From Candidatus Enterococcus testudinis (GTDB lineage Bacteria > Bacillota > Bacilli > Lactobacillales > Enterococcaceae), in the NCBI RefSeq assembly GCF_002140915.1, contig NZ_NGKU01000001.1, positions 1,272,770-1,336,769 of the forward strand: a stretch of DNA of 64,000 nt, given 5' to 3'. The position numbers were made by a program, and so were the translations under genes. This document shows positions 7,504 to 17,280 of this stretch, piece after piece. Below the pieces are notes generated by a model. It was not told where the DNA came from. It saw only the letters and a program-made list of their open reading frames with translations, and did no database searches. The stretch's first letter is position 1, and the number at the start of each line of letters is the position of its first letter.

Positions 7504-8748
7504 ATGGGTAAGCAATTAAATGTCGGATTATTAGGAATGGGTGTTGTCGGCAGCGGGGTTTGTCAGGTGCTTTCAGAGCAGCGAGCAGCGATCAAAGCAC
7601 GTACAGGGGTGGAGATCACCATCACCAGAGCATTGGCTTCACCTTACGAAGATAAGTCAGCGATTGCTGATAAATATGGTTTTTCTTTGACCGCCACGGT
7701 GGAAGAAATCTTTGCCGATCCTGAGATCGATGTCATCGTTGAGCTGATTGGCAAGATCAACCCGGCGAAAGAATTTATCCTGGCGGCATTGGCACACAAG
7801 AAACATGTGGTGACTGCCAACAAAGATCTGATTGCCACCCATGGCCCAGAGCTATTGGCCGCAGCAGAGAAAGCAGGGGTATCCTTGTATTTTGAAGCCA
7901 GTGTTGGTGGCGGTATTCCTATCCTACGTACACTGAGTACCCATTATCTGCCAGATACGATCACCGATATTTTCGGAATCGTCAATGGTACCACGAATTA
8001 TATGTTGACGAAGATGGTCGCTGAAGGGTTGACCTATGAAGAAGCTTTGTCCGAAGCACAAGAAAAGGGCTTTGCCGAATCTGACCCCACCAATGATGTC
8101 GACGGGATCGATGCGGCCTATAAAATGGTGATTTTGACCAAATTTGCTTTTGGTATGACGATTGATTTAGCGGACATCGATATCAAAGGCATCCGTGGGC
8201 TGTCGATCGAAGATATCCAGCAAGCCGCGGCCTTTGGCTACGATGTTAAGTTGATCGGCGCTGCACAAAAGAATACCGCTGGCGCTGTTGCTGTTTCGGT
8301 AGGTCCAGTTTTGGTACCGCAAAGCCACGCCTTGGCTTCCATCAAATCTGAATTCAATGGTGTCTTTATCAAGAGTACGGGCATCGGTCAATCAATGGTC
8401 TACGGACCGGGGGCTGGTTCTAGACCAACAGCAACCAGTGTGGTCGCTGACTTAACGGAATTAGCCAAGCACAGAGCTGATGGCATCGTTGCACCCTTCA
8501 TTCAATTTGATGCGCCCGCTCATTTGGCAGCAGCAACAGAAAGAGTCGATCGCTATTATCTGTCGTGTTCATCAGACATTGATCTGTCAGAAACGATCGC
8601 AGAGGTGATCGATCCAACAGTACCACCTCAACAAAACAGCAATGGCAGCAGTGCCTACCTGACAAAACCAATCACTCAGCAGTTTGTAGAAGAACGATTT
8701 GGCAACAGCGCTGGGATCCAAATGATGAAAGTAATGGAGGAATTCTAA
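7504..8748 (+). CDS. hom: homoserine dehydrogenase
   Basis: A 414-residue NAD(P)H enzyme reducing aspartate semialdehyde to homoserine, the branch point to threonine and methionine. The N-terminal dinucleotide fold shows [12 protein letters not shown]. The catalytic domain has [11 protein letters not shown] and the [10 protein letters not shown] block. The C-terminal region after about residue 330 is a shortened ACT-like tail, so feedback control by threonine is likely but not certain. GGGGG at 7495-7499 is the ribosome site. First gene of hom-thrC-thrB; its stop overlaps thrC by one base. Confidence 0.95.
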   Translation: MGKQLNVGLLGMGVVGSGVCQVLSEQRAAIKARTGVEITITRALASPYEDKSAIADKYGFSLTATVEEIFADPEIDVIVELIGKINPAKEFILAALAHKKHVVTANKDLIATHGPELLAAAEKAGVSLYFEASVGGGIPILRTLSTHYLPDTITDIFGIVNGTTNYMLTKMVAEGLTYEEALSEAQEKGFAESDPTNDVDGIDAAYKMVILTKFAFGMTIDLADIDIKGIRGLSIEDIQQAAAFGYDVKLIGAAQKNTAGAVAVSVGPVLVPQSHALASIKSEFNGVFIKSTGIGQSMVYGPGAGSRPTATSVVADLTELAKHRADGIVAPFIQFDAPAHLAAATERVDRYYLSCSSDIDLSETIAEVIDPTVPPQQNSNGSSAYLTKPITQQFVEERFGNSAGIQMMKVMEEF

Positions 8749-9806
8749 TGTATCAAGGACTATTACATCAATATAAAGACTATTTACCTGTAACAGAAAA
8801 AACACCGCAATTGTCATTGGCAGAAGGCAATACACCATTGATCCCGTTGCCTAGTTTATCTAAAGAGCTGGGTATCACTTTATACGGCAAGTATGAAGGC
8901 TTGAACCCAACTGGCTCATTTAAAGACCGCGGCATGGTGATGGCCGTAGCGAAAGCAGTGGAAGAAGGGGCGAAAGCCATCGTTTGTGCGTCTACTGGGA
9001 ATACAAGTGCGGCAGCTGCTGCCTATGCAACAAGAGCGGGCATCAAAGCCTACGTCGTGATTCCTGATGGCAAGATCGCAATGGGTAAATTGGCACAAGC
9101 CATAGTCTATGGAGCAGATATCATTTCGATCCCAGGCAATTTTGATGAAGCGTTGAAAGCAGTCCGAGATATTGCCGAAACAGAAGCGGTTGCCTTGGTC
9201 AACTCCGTCAATCCTTATCGTTTGGAAGGACAAAAAACAGCGGCCTTCGAAGTCTGCGAACAATTAGGGCAAGCACCTGATGTCTTGGCGATCCCTGTGG
9301 GAAATGCCGGCAATATTTCCGCTTATTGGAAAGGATTCAAGGAATGGCATGAGAAACAAGGGACAGCATTGCCAAGAATGCATGGCTTTGAAGCTGAAGG
9401 TGCAGCAGCCATCGTTCGTGGTGAAGTGATCGAGCAGCCCGAAACGATTGCGACTGCAATTCGCATCGGTAATCCAGCAAGCTGGCATTTAGCAGAAGCT
9501 GCGCGAGATGAGTCAAATGGACACATCGATGCAGTGACGGATGAAGAAATCTTGAACGCCTATCGGAAAATCGCAGCGCAAGACGGTGTCTTCATCGAAC
9601 CGGGCTCAGCTGCATCATTGGCTGGCGTCATCCAACATGTGAAAGACGGAAAAATCAAAGCAGGCGAAACAGTGGTGGCTGTCTTCACTGGAAACGGCTT
9701 GAAAGATCCAGATACTGCTATTTCAGCAACCGAAGTAACGATCAACAAAATGAGTGATTTAGAAGAAATGCGTCAACATTTACGTGAAGGAGTTGCCCAA
9801 CTATGA
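8748..9806 (+). CDS. thrC: threonine synthase
   Basis: A 352-residue pyridoxal-phosphate enzyme converting O-phosphohomoserine to threonine. The PLP lysine lies in TGSFKDRGM, the phosphate-binding loop is seen in [10 protein letters not shown], and the length fits the short bacterial form. TAATG overlap with hom and a 4-base ATGA overlap with thrB indicate translational coupling. Confidence 0.95.
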   Translation: MYQGLLHQYKDYLPVTEKTPQLSLAEGNTPLIPLPSLSKELGITLYGKYEGLNPTGSFKDRGMVMAVAKAVEEGAKAIVCASTGNTSAAAAAYATRAGIKAYVVIPDGKIAMGKLAQAIVYGADIISIPGNFDEALKAVRDIAETEAVALVNSVNPYRLEGQKTAAFEVCEQLGQAPDVLAIPVGNAGNISAYWKGFKEWHEKQGTALPRMHGFEAEGAAAIVRGEVIEQPETIATAIRIGNPASWHLAEAARDESNGHIDAVTDEEILNAYRKIAAQDGVFIEPGSAASLAGVIQHVKDGKIKAGETVVAVFTGNGLKDPDTAISATEVTINKMSDLEEMRQHLREGVAQL

Positions 9807-10672
9807 AGATCCGCGTTCCTGCAACTAGCGCCAATTTAGGGCCTGGTTTTGATTCCTGCGGGATAGCTCTCTCCAAATATTTGGTGATTGAAGTGCTAAA
9901 AGAAAGTTCAGAGTGGGAAATCATTCATGAACTTGGCAAAGAAGTACCGACAGACCGATCCAATCTATTGTTACGTGTGGCTTTGAAATTGGCACCGTCG
10001 ATGAAGCCTCATCAAATCAGAATGACCTCTGATATCCCCTTGGCAAGAGGGTTGGGCAGCAGTTCTTCTGTGATCGTGGCAGGCATTGAGCTGGCCAATC
10101 GTTTGGGCAACATGAATTTAAGTGCTGCGCAAAAATTGGAGATCGCTACGGCGATCGAAGGGCATCCGGACAATGTTGGTCCAGCAATCTATGGCGACTT
10201 TGCTGTGACTGCCTATGACCACCAAAGCAAACATACGTACTTGGTCAAGCATCACTTTCCAGAGTGTGATATCATTGCCTACATTCCAGATCATGAGTTG
10301 TTGACGGAAACAAGTCGACATGTCTTGCCGAAAGAACTATCATTTCAGCAAGCCGTCGAAGCCAGCGCAATCGCCAATGTGATGATTGCTGCTTTGATCA
10401 ATGGCAATTTGCCTTTGGCGGGGCAATTGATGCAGCAAGACCGTTTCCATGAAAGTTATCGTGAAAAAATGGTGCCGCATCTGTCTACGATTCGCCAAAT
10501 CTGTGAAGAAGAAGGCGGCTATGGCTGTTTCTTGAGTGGTGCGGGCCCTACGGTATTGGCCATCGTCCCAGAAGACCATTCAGAACGCATCTTACGTTTG
10601 CTTCGGGCTTTAGAACCTGAGGCATCGATCGAGCTGTTGCAGATCGAACGAGAAGGCGTCCAAGTCTTTTGA
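9803..10672 (+). CDS. thrB: homoserine kinase
   Basis: A 289-residue GHMP-family kinase phosphorylating homoserine with ATP, the step before ThrC. The ATP loop is [11 protein letters not shown]. The N-terminal [11 protein letters not shown] and the C-terminal [10 protein letters not shown] blocks are also family hallmarks. It is the last gene of the threonine operon and is followed by a strong terminator. Confidence 0.95.
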   Translation: MKIRVPATSANLGPGFDSCGIALSKYLVIEVLKESSEWEIIHELGKEVPTDRSNLLLRVALKLAPSMKPHQIRMTSDIPLARGLGSSSSVIVAGIELANRLGNMNLSAAQKLEIATAIEGHPDNVGPAIYGDFAVTAYDHQSKHTYLVKHHFPECDIIAYIPDHELLTETSRHVLPKELSFQQAVEASAIANVMIAALINGNLPLAGQLMQQDRFHESYREKMVPHLSTIRQICEEEGGYGCFLSGAGPTVLAIVPEDHSERILRLLRALEPEASIELLQIEREGVQVF

Positions 10673-10688
10673 TCATATCACAAATAAA

Positions 10689-10746
10689 ACCAATCGCGTT
10701 TGTAGCAGAAGCAACGGCTTCTGTTGACAAACGCGATTGGTTTTTC
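10689..10746 (+). terminator. thr operon terminator, probably bidirectional
   Basis: ACCAATCGCGTTTGT (10689-10703) pairs perfectly with ACAAACGCGATTGGT (10727-10741); an inner AGAAGC/GCTTCT stem strengthens it and T5 follows. The convergent gene stops at 10771, so the hairpin may serve both sides. Confidence 0.88.
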
Positions 10747-10770
10747 ATTATGCATTTTTGCTGCAATGGA

Positions 10771-11661
10771 TCAATCTCTTGGTTCAGAACTATAATAACT
10801 GTGGTCTTCTAAATTCAGGGCATTGAGAATCATTGAGGCGGTTTCTTCGATTGATAGTGACGCAACGTTGATCACCACGCATCCCAGTTTTTCATAGAGA
10901 TCACCGGCAAAGGCTAGTTCTGCCTTGATTTTTTCAATATCAGAATAGGCAGAATCAGGGTTTAAGCCATAGGAGCGCATCCGTTCTTTACGGATACTGT
11001 TCAAGACGTTGGGATCATTGGTCAGGCCAACGATTTTTTGCGGATCGATTTCCCATAATTGTTTGGGAATATGGGCTTGCGGTACCAAAGGCAAATTGGC
11101 TACTTTCAAGTTTTTATTTGCCAGAAACAAACTTAACGGTGTTTTCGACGTACGGGAAACGCCGAGCAAAACGACATCTGCTTCCAAAAATCCTCGAGGG
11201 TCTTTGCCGTCGTCGTACATCACCGCAAATTCCATGGCTTTGATCCGTTTGAAATAATTTTCATTGAGATGATGCAGCGCACCGGGTTCTCTGGATGGTG
11301 CAATGCCTGTGCGGCGTTCAACTTCTGTTACAGGAGGGGTCAGCACATCAAAATGGTAAAGAGCGGCTTCTTCGCAAAAGTGATTGGTCAAGTCAACTAA
11401 ATCACCATTGATCAAGGTGTGTAAGATGATGGCATTGTGTTTTTTTGCGTCAGACAAAGCTTTGATCAATAATTCTTTGGTGTGGATAAAGGTCCGGCGG
11501 AATAAGTTGAATTCGACACCTGGATATTGGGCCATCGTGGCTTGCGCCAGCTTGGATGCTGTTTCTCCAGCAGAATCAGATAAAACAAAAATCGTAACAA
11601 CTGTTGCATTTTCGGTCATTTTTTCAGATAAAGGTTGTACGGGTTGGTCATTTGAGGTCAT
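10771..11661 (-). CDS. pyruvate,phosphate dikinase/PEP synthase regulatory protein (DUF299)
   Basis: A 296-residue bifunctional serine/threonine kinase and Pi-dependent pyrophosphorylase. The family switches pyruvate,phosphate dikinase or PEP synthase off and on by threonine phosphorylation, using ADP as donor. The P-loop-like GVSRTSKTPLSLFLA, the N-terminal SDSAGETASKLA and the HHLNENYFKRI block identify it. The ATG at 11661 follows AAAGGA; the first 18 residues form a Ser/Thr/Gln-rich extension beyond the usual start. No dikinase or PEP synthase gene is in the window. Confidence 0.85.
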   Translation of the reverse strand: MTSNDQPVQPLSEKMTENATVVTIFVLSDSAGETASKLAQATMAQYPGVEFNLFRRTFIHTKELLIKALSDAKKHNAIILHTLINGDLVDLTNHFCEEAALYHFDVLTPPVTEVERRTGIAPSREPGALHHLNENYFKRIKAMEFAVMYDDGKDPRGFLEADVVLLGVSRTSKTPLSLFLANKNLKVANLPLVPQAHIPKQLWEIDPQKIVGLTNDPNVLNSIRKERMRSYGLNPDSAYSDIEKIKAELAFAGDLYEKLGCVVINVASLSIEETASMILNALNLEDHSYYSSEPRD

Positions 11662-11695
11662 AGTGACATTCCTTTCTTGCTTTTTTGATGATTTC

Positions 11696-11736
11696 ATTAT
11701 ACCATACATAAGACCAATAAAAATCGGAACGATTTT
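11696..11736. promoter_or_regulatory. palindromic operator between ppsR-like and fur-like genes
   Basis: Perfect 7-3-7 inverted repeat AAAATCG-GAA-CGATTTT at 11720-11736, 19 bases before the Fur-family start codon. On the minus strand a TATAAT (11701-11696) sits downstream, so the repeat covers the -35 area of the kinase gene promoter. It could be an operator for either divergent gene. The binding protein is not identifiable from sequence; the arms do not match the usual Fur or Zur box. Confidence 0.4.
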
Positions 11737-11755
11737 GATTTAACAGGAGGTTGCT

Positions 11756-12187
11756 ATGCAAAACAAACCAATGATCGAACATGCCATGACGATATTGAAA
11801 GAAAATGGCTTTAAGTATACCAAAAAGCGGGAAGCGATTATTACGTATATGGTAAAACGTAACCGTTATCTGCCGGCAAAAGAGATCCACGAATTTATGT
11901 CAGAAAAATATCCTGGCTTGAGTTATGATACGATCTATCGAAATCTGCATGATTTTTCCGAGATCGGTATTTTGGAAGAAACAGAATTGAACGGTGAGAA
12001 GAAATTTCGCTACAATTGTTGTGCAGAACTTGAAGATCATCACCATCACCACTTTATCTGTACCGTTTGCGGCAAGACCAAAGAATTGAATATTTGCCCG
12101 ATGGATTTTTTCCAACAACAGATTCCAGGTTGTACAATTGAAAGCCATCGCTTTGAAATATTAGGGCGTTGTGAAGATTGCCAATGA
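11756..12187 (+). CDS. Fur-family metal regulator (probably Zur)
   Basis: A 143-residue metal-dependent repressor: N-terminal winged helix with recognition region YDTIYRNL, then a dimerisation domain with the His-rich sensing segment DHHHHHF. The structural zinc site is built from two CxxC pairs (CTVCGK and the C-terminal CEDC). Fur, Zur and PerR cannot be separated firmly by eye. The run of five His and the position next to rpsU, where I recall the enterococcal Zur gene, make Zur the first choice. AGGAGG lies at a good distance from the ATG. Divergent from the PpsR-type gene with a palindrome between. Confidence 0.8.
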   Translation: MQNKPMIEHAMTILKENGFKYTKKREAIITYMVKRNRYLPAKEIHEFMSEKYPGLSYDTIYRNLHDFSEIGILEETELNGEKKFRYNCCAELEDHHHHHFICTVCGKTKELNICPMDFFQQQIPGCTIESHRFEILGRCEDCQ

Positions 12188-12235
12188 AAACCTGAACATT
12201 ATTTGTAACAAGTGCGTTTTTTTTGCGAGAATGCC

Positions 12236-12264
12236 TTGACACTTTTTCAGGGGTTAGCTATAAT
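12236..12264 (+). promoter_or_regulatory. consensus promoter of rpsU-yqeY
   Basis: Perfect TTGACA (12236-12241), 17-base spacer, perfect TATAAT (12259-12264). Both hexamers match the sigma-A consensus, fitting high constitutive expression of a ribosomal gene. Confidence 0.88.
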
Positions 12265-12347
12265 TTTTAAAGGACAGTCGTGTTTTTTGGGATTTAATTT
12301 CAATAACAACTACGGTTACTTTTTAAGCTCGGAGGGAGGGAATTTAC

Positions 12348-12524
12348 ATGTCAAAAACAGTCGTTCGCAAAAACGAATCACTTGACGATGCTCTTCGTCG
12401 CTTCAAACGTTCCGTGTCAAAAGCGGGTACTTTACAGGAATCTCGTAAACGTGAATTTTACGAAAAACCTAGCGTAAAGCGTAAGAAAAAATCTGAAGCA
12501 GCTAGAAAACGCAAAAAATTCTAA
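12348..12524 (+). CDS. rpsU: 30S ribosomal protein S21
   Basis: A 58-residue basic protein of the small ribosomal subunit, acting in translation initiation. It begins [20 protein letters not shown], a family signature, and ends in a Lys/Arg-rich tail ([11 protein letters not shown]). GGAGGGAGGG lies 8 bases upstream. It is followed after 33 bases by yqeY, with which it shares a transcript in many Firmicutes. Confidence 0.97.
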   Translation: MSKTVVRKNESLDDALRRFKRSVSKAGTLQESRKREFYEKPSVKRKKKSEAARKRKKF

Positions 12525-12557
12525 TTTTCTACTGTTTTGAGAATTGGAGCTGGTAGT

Positions 12558-13007
12558 GTGACACTACTAAGTACACTGAATGATGACATGAAGACAGCGA
12601 TGAAAGCCAAAGACAAAGACACGTTGCAGGTGATTCGCATGTTGAAGGCATCGATTCAAAATGAGCAGATCAAAAAAGGCGCTGAATTGAATGATGAAGA
12701 AGAATTGACCGTATTGGCGCGTGAAATGAAACAGCGTCGCGATTCTTTACACGAATTCGAAAAAGCAGACCGTCAAGATCTTGCTGAAAAAGTCAAAGTT
12801 GAAATTACAATTGTTGAAAAATATTTGCCAGCACAATTAGATGAAGCAGAAATTCGTCAAATCGTTGCCGGTGCGATCGAAAAAACAGGCGCGACTTCCG
12901 CCAAAGAATTTGGTAAAGTCATGGGTGCTGTCATGCCTCAAGTCAAGGGCAAAGCAGATGGCAATCAAGTCAATGCGATCGTCAAAGAATTATTAGATCA
13001 AATGTGA
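12558..13007 (+). CDS. yqeY: GatB/YqeY domain protein
   Basis: A 149-residue protein with the helical YqeY fold also found as the tRNA-binding tail of GatB; its cellular role is undefined. Visible features are DTLQVIRMLKASIQNEQIKK near the N-terminus, a basic/acidic helical core (REMKQRRDSL) and the C-terminal GKVMGAVMPQVKGKADG. The GTG at 12558 is preferred because GGAG lies 9 bases upstream; upstream codons have no site. Co-transcribed with rpsU. Confidence 0.88.
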   Translation: MTLLSTLNDDMKTAMKAKDKDTLQVIRMLKASIQNEQIKKGAELNDEEELTVLAREMKQRRDSLHEFEKADRQDLAEKVKVEITIVEKYLPAQLDEAEIRQIVAGAIEKTGATSAKEFGKVMGAVMPQVKGKADGNQVNAIVKELLDQM

Positions 13008-13013
13008 GATCAC

Positions 13014-13047
13014 GCCGTAAGTATGATTCTATACTTGCGGCTTTTTT
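13014..13047 (+). terminator. rpsU-yqeY terminator
   Basis: GCCGTAAGTAT (13014-13024) / ATACTTGCGGC (13031-13041) with one G-T pair, then T6. Confidence 0.85.
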
Positions 13048-13188
13048 GTTGTCTTTCGCACCAATTGCGTATTTCTTAAAAAAAGAATAAACCGTCTCGG
13101 AAACGCCTTCATACAATAGAAGTAATTTTGCTTTTTATCAAGATATGGTATGATAAGTGAGAATGCCTAAAAAGGAGCTGTACACTAT

Positions 13189-14163
13189 TTGACTGACAAA
13201 ACAATAACAATCGATATCAAATTAACCGAGAATGATGATGTTCGTTTATTGCTCGGTGCCCATGATAAACATATCCAAGTCATCGAAGATTCGACAGGTA
13301 CGTTGATTCACACCAGAGGAGAATTGATTCAGATCGTCGGTGAAGAAACGGCCGCGAATAAAGCCCAGTCCGTCATTCATGCATTGCAAGAATTGATCAA
13401 GCGGGGCATCAATATCAGTACACCAGATGTCATTACGGCTTTGAATATGGTCAACAAAGGCAGTTTGGATTATTTTAAAGATATGTATGAAGAAGAGCTA
13501 GTGAAAGATCGGACCGGAAAACCGATTCGTGTCAAAAATGCGGGACAGAAAAAATACATTGATGCTGTCAATACCCATGATGTCGTCTTTGGCATCGGAC
13601 CAGCCGGAACTGGGAAAACCTTCTTGGCCGTTGTTATGGCGATCGCCGCACTGAAAAAAGGTCAAGTCCAAAAAATCATTTTGACCCGTCCTGCTGTTGA
13701 AGCTGGCGAAAACCTTGGCTTTTTGCCAGGGGATCTAAAGGAAAAAGTCGATCCGTATTTACGTCCTGTCTACGATGCGTTGTATCAAATATTCGGGATG
13801 GATCATACCAATCGCTTAATGGAAAGAGGCGTGATCGAAATTGCGCCATTGGCTTATATGCGGGGGCGGACATTGGAAGATGCATTCGTGATTCTTGATG
13901 AAGCGCAAAATACCACCATTGCACAAATGAAAATGTTTCTGACCCGATTGGGCTTTAATTCCAAGATGATCGTCAATGGCGACACGAGCCAGATTGATTT
14001 GCCCAAGGGCACGCTCAGCGGCTTGATCCATGCCGAAAAAACCTTAAAAGGAATACCAAAGATTGCCTTTGCTCATTTTGATGCTGGGGATGTTGTACGG
14101 CATCCAGTTGTTGCAGATATCATCAAAGCATATGATGAAGCAGATCTTAAAGACAAACGATAA
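13189..14163 (+). CDS. phoH: PhoH-family ATPase
   Basis: A 324-residue P-loop ATPase of the PhoH/YlaK family, thought to act on RNA or ribosomes. Residues 10-90 form an RNA-binding-like N-terminal region. The Walker A motif is GPAGTGKT and Walker B is FVILDEAQN. It starts with TTG at 13189, 11 bases after AAAAAGGAG; no ATG alternative gives the conserved N-terminus. It heads phoH-pgpH-ybeY-dgkA-era, the usual Firmicutes order. Confidence 0.92.
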   Translation: MTDKTITIDIKLTENDDVRLLLGAHDKHIQVIEDSTGTLIHTRGELIQIVGEETAANKAQSVIHALQELIKRGINISTPDVITALNMVNKGSLDYFKDMYEEELVKDRTGKPIRVKNAGQKKYIDAVNTHDVVFGIGPAGTGKTFLAVVMAIAALKKGQVQKIILTRPAVEAGENLGFLPGDLKEKVDPYLRPVYDALYQIFGMDHTNRLMERGVIEIAPLAYMRGRTLEDAFVILDEAQNTTIAQMKMFLTRLGFNSKMIVNGDTSQIDLPKGTLSGLIHAEKTLKGIPKIAFAHFDAGDVVRHPVVADIIKAYDEADLKDKR

Positions 14164-14187
14164 AATTTGTCTTTTGGGAGGGAAATT

Positions 14188-16389
14188 ATGATCATTCAAT
14201 CATTAAAGAAATTTCGTGAACGGCTAGGGAAGTTCTACTTGCCCGTGCTGCTTTTATTCTTTTTTGTTTTTTCTGTAGGCATCATGTACAGCAGTGTCCA
14301 ACAAAACAATGTCGATTACAGTGAAGGCCAAGTGGCAGAAGAGAATATTCGTGCCAACAAAACCATTGAAAACACAACGGCGACGGAGCAAAAGCGGACC
14401 CTAGCGGCCGAGGCTGTTTCTCCAGAATATACTTATCAAGATGGCTTGGCACAAACCCAGCATGATCGGGTGGATTATCTTTTTGAGCTGGTTACTACAG
14501 TCAACGCTGAAATCAAAGCGGATTATGACAAGCAAGTCGCCGATGCCGATGAAGATGAAAATGTACCGAAACCGGATACGGATGAGTATATCGCTGCGCT
14601 CAAAAAAGAATTTGAGAAATTAAGTGATGATGAGCTCGATTTTTATCAAGCGTTGACGACCAACTTTTTGACGACATTGTTTTCTCTAAGTGACGATGAA
14701 CTCAATACGGTTCGGACGTATGCCTTGCAATTGGTCGATGAACAAATGGCCAAACAAATCCGTCAATCGGAGTTAAGCACTTTTCGCTCAGAGGCAGTCG
14801 ATAAAGTCCAGTTTTTGGATGTTACCTCTGATATGGGCAGTGTCTTGCGCTTTATCGTCAATCAAGGGATCGTTGTCAATGACTTCCCGAACGAAAAGCG
14901 GACAGAAGAGGCAAGACAAACAGCAATGGATGCGGTGCAGCCGGTAATGATCTATCAAGGGGAGATCATTGTTCGAGAAGGATCTCAAATCGATGCGAAC
15001 TCTTTAGAGAAACTGCAGCTGCTTGGGATGACCAATCAGACGTTTTCGGTCTTTCCATTGATTGCGTTGCTCTTGGCTATGGTCTTGCAGATGTTGATGG
15101 TCTTTTACTACACGCGTCAGACCAAAGGCAATGAGAAGCGCTTGAATGCTGTCACTTTTTACGTGATCGCCATGGTCTTTAGCGTTTTACTAATGAAGTT
15201 TTTCCAATTGTTCCAATCAGAATTGGTGACCTTTATTCCACTGTTTTTCCCAGCGGCATTTACTCCGTTGATTCTGAGTATTTTCTCGAGTCGGCGTTTA
15301 GGGATTTTGTCAGCTGCATTTCAAGTGATCGCTGCTTTATTTATTTACTTTGATTCCAGCGGTACCAACTTGCTGACGACCGTTTTAGTGACCTATCTGT
15401 TTAGTGGACTGATGGGGACGATGGTCAAACGAGCGCGGATTGCCAGTCAAGGGAAAACGGCAATCGTCTGGGTGATTTTGTTTCCGCTGTTACTCAGCAC
15501 GATGTTGGTGATTTTCCAAGGGATGGACTTTGCCCGCGGCAATACGTGGACAACGATCGTTTGTGGATTGGCGGGTTCGCTGTTAAGTTATTTGTTGACG
15601 ATGGGCTTGCATCCATATATCGAATTACTAGTCTCTGACGAAAGTATGATCGTCCTCAATGAATTGAGCAATCCCAATCATCCATTGTTGAAACAACTTT
15701 TGGAAGAAGCACCTGGCACCTATCACCACAGTATGATGGTGGCGAATTTGAGTGCAAATGCCGTTGCTGAAATTGGTGGTCAAAGCTTATTGACTCGTGT
15801 GGCTTGTTATTACCATGACATCGGCAAAGTCAAGCATGCCAATTTTTTTGTGGAGAACTTACCTGCAGGTGCTGAAAATCCCCACAACTTTTTGTTGCCG
15901 GAAGACAGCAAGCAAATTATTTTCGGTCACGTGATCGATGGTGCAGTCATTTTAGAAGAAGCACATATGCCGCGGATGGTGGTGGACATTTGTCGCCAGC
16001 ATCATGGTACGACACTGATGCGCTACTTTTATGTCAAAGCCAAAGAGCGCAATCCGGAGATAACCGAAGCTGATTTCCGTTATCCTGGACCGAAACCGCA
16101 AACGAGAGAAGCCGGGGTTGTCAGCATTGCTGATAGTTGCGAAGCAGCAGTTCGGGCAATGGACAATCCAACCAACCAGAAGATTCAAGAGTTTGTGGCC
16201 AATTTGATCAATGATCGAATTTTAGATGGTCAACTTGATGAAACTGGTCTGACCTTGAAAGAAATACGCATGATCGAAAAATCATTGGTCAATGGCTTAT
16301 GCAGTACGTTCCATTCACGGATCAAATATCCTAAAATGAAGTCAGAAGCTGAAAAAATGAAAGAAGAACAAGAAAGAAGAGAGCGCTAA
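14188..16389 (+). CDS. pgpH: 7TM-HD cyclic-di-AMP phosphodiesterase
   Basis: A 733-residue membrane enzyme hydrolysing c-di-AMP, and so influencing potassium and osmotic balance. One membrane helix (about 15-35) is followed by an extracellular 7TMR-HDED domain (about 40-275), a block of seven membrane helices (about 280-460) and a cytoplasmic HD domain. The HD metal ligands are visible in YHHSMM, YYHDIGK (His543-Asp544) and RQHHGT. ATG at 14188 follows GGGAGGG. Its stop overlaps ybeY by one base. Confidence 0.9.
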   Translation: MIIQSLKKFRERLGKFYLPVLLLFFFVFSVGIMYSSVQQNNVDYSEGQVAEENIRANKTIENTTATEQKRTLAAEAVSPEYTYQDGLAQTQHDRVDYLFELVTTVNAEIKADYDKQVADADEDENVPKPDTDEYIAALKKEFEKLSDDELDFYQALTTNFLTTLFSLSDDELNTVRTYALQLVDEQMAKQIRQSELSTFRSEAVDKVQFLDVTSDMGSVLRFIVNQGIVVNDFPNEKRTEEARQTAMDAVQPVMIYQGEIIVREGSQIDANSLEKLQLLGMTNQTFSVFPLIALLLAMVLQMLMVFYYTRQTKGNEKRLNAVTFYVIAMVFSVLLMKFFQLFQSELVTFIPLFFPAAFTPLILSIFSSRRLGILSAAFQVIAALFIYFDSSGTNLLTTVLVTYLFSGLMGTMVKRARIASQGKTAIVWVILFPLLLSTMLVIFQGMDFARGNTWTTIVCGLAGSLLSYLLTMGLHPYIELLVSDESMIVLNELSNPNHPLLKQLLEEAPGTYHHSMMVANLSANAVAEIGGQSLLTRVACYYHDIGKVKHANFFVENLPAGAENPHNFLLPEDSKQIIFGHVIDGAVILEEAHMPRMVVDICRQHHGTTLMRYFYVKAKERNPEITEADFRYPGPKPQTREAGVVSIADSCEAAVRAMDNPTNQKIQEFVANLINDRILDGQLDETGLTLKEIRMIEKSLVNGLCSTFHSRIKYPKMKSEAEKMKEEQERRER

Positions 16390-16862
16390 TGGAGATTACC
16401 TTTATAGATGAAACCAATTCAGTAGGAGAAAACAAAACGCAAGAAATCGATGCATTGCTACAATTTGCAGCAAGTTATCTCAAGTTGCCAGAAGATACCG
16501 AAATGTCCGTTACGTTCATGGATAATGCCGCAATCCAAATCATCAATCGCGAATACCGTGACAAAGATATGCCAACCGATGTGATCAGTTTTGCATTTGA
16601 AGAAGAAACCGATGAAATGCCGATCATTTTTGACGAAGAAATGGAGGCTATGCCAAGGGATCTAGGCGATATTATGATCTCTATCGAGCGTGCCCGAGAA
16701 CAAGCTGAGGAATACGGGCATAGCTACGATCGTGAATTAGGCTTTTTGGCTTTGCATGGTTTCTTGCATATCAACGGCTATGACCATATGACACCAGACG
16801 ATGAAAAGGAAATGTTCGGTCTGCAAAAGGAAATATTGGATGCCTATGGACTCAAAAGATAA
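16389..16862 (+). CDS. ybeY: endoribonuclease YbeY, rRNA maturation factor
   Basis: A 157-residue zinc-dependent single-strand endoribonuclease for 16S rRNA 3' end maturation and ribosome quality control. The zinc motif H-G-x-L-H-x3-G-Y-D-H is intact (HGFLHINGYDH). The conserved MPTDVISFAFEE segment is also present. Translationally coupled to pgpH (TAATG) and overlapping dgkA. Confidence 0.95.
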   Translation: MEITFIDETNSVGENKTQEIDALLQFAASYLKLPEDTEMSVTFMDNAAIQIINREYRDKDMPTDVISFAFEEETDEMPIIFDEEMEAMPRDLGDIMISIERAREQAEEYGHSYDRELGFLALHGFLHINGYDHMTPDDEKEMFGLQKEILDAYGLKR

Positions 16863-17259
16863 GAATAAAGATAAGAATATTGAGAAGAACAAACAATTCA
16901 TCGCTTCCTTTGGGTTTGCTGCAACTGGCATCAAAACGGTTTTTCAAGAAGAACGCAATATGCGCAAACATGTTTTATTAGGTGTTTTGGCCATTATTGC
17001 TGGATTTGTATTCCGTTTGCACCAAATGGAGTGGCTTTGGCTCTTACTGGCGGTCTTTTTGGTCTGGATCGTCGAGATCATCAATACGGTATTTGAAAAT
17101 GTGGTCGATATGTTCACTGATTTTCACTTTCATCCGATTGGCAAAAAAATCAAAGATATGGCAGCAGGCGCTGTACTCATGACCGCTATTTTCGCTTTAG
17201 TGGTTGCTGCGATCATCTTTATACCTAGAATCTATACTTTACTTACAAATTGGTTATAA
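16840..17259 (+). CDS. dgkA: undecaprenol/diacylglycerol kinase, DgkA type
   Basis: A 139-residue small integral membrane kinase; Gram-positive members phosphorylate undecaprenol for cell-wall lipid carrier recycling. A lysine-rich N-terminus is followed by three hydrophobic helices. The signature EIINTVFENVVD lies between helices two and three. The start at 16840 (Met-Pro-Met-Asp) has AAAGGA 8 bases upstream and overlaps ybeY by 23 bases in another frame; an in-frame ATG two codons later is possible. The cdd gene found between dgkA and era in Bacillus is absent. Confidence 0.88.
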   Translation: MPMDSKDKNKDKNIEKNKQFIASFGFAATGIKTVFQEERNMRKHVLLGVLAIIAGFVFRLHQMEWLWLLLAVFLVWIVEIINTVFENVVDMFTDFHFHPIGKKIKDMAAGAVLMTAIFALVVAAIIFIPRIYTLLTNWL

Positions 17260-17280
17260 ACCATATAAAGGGGAACACAA

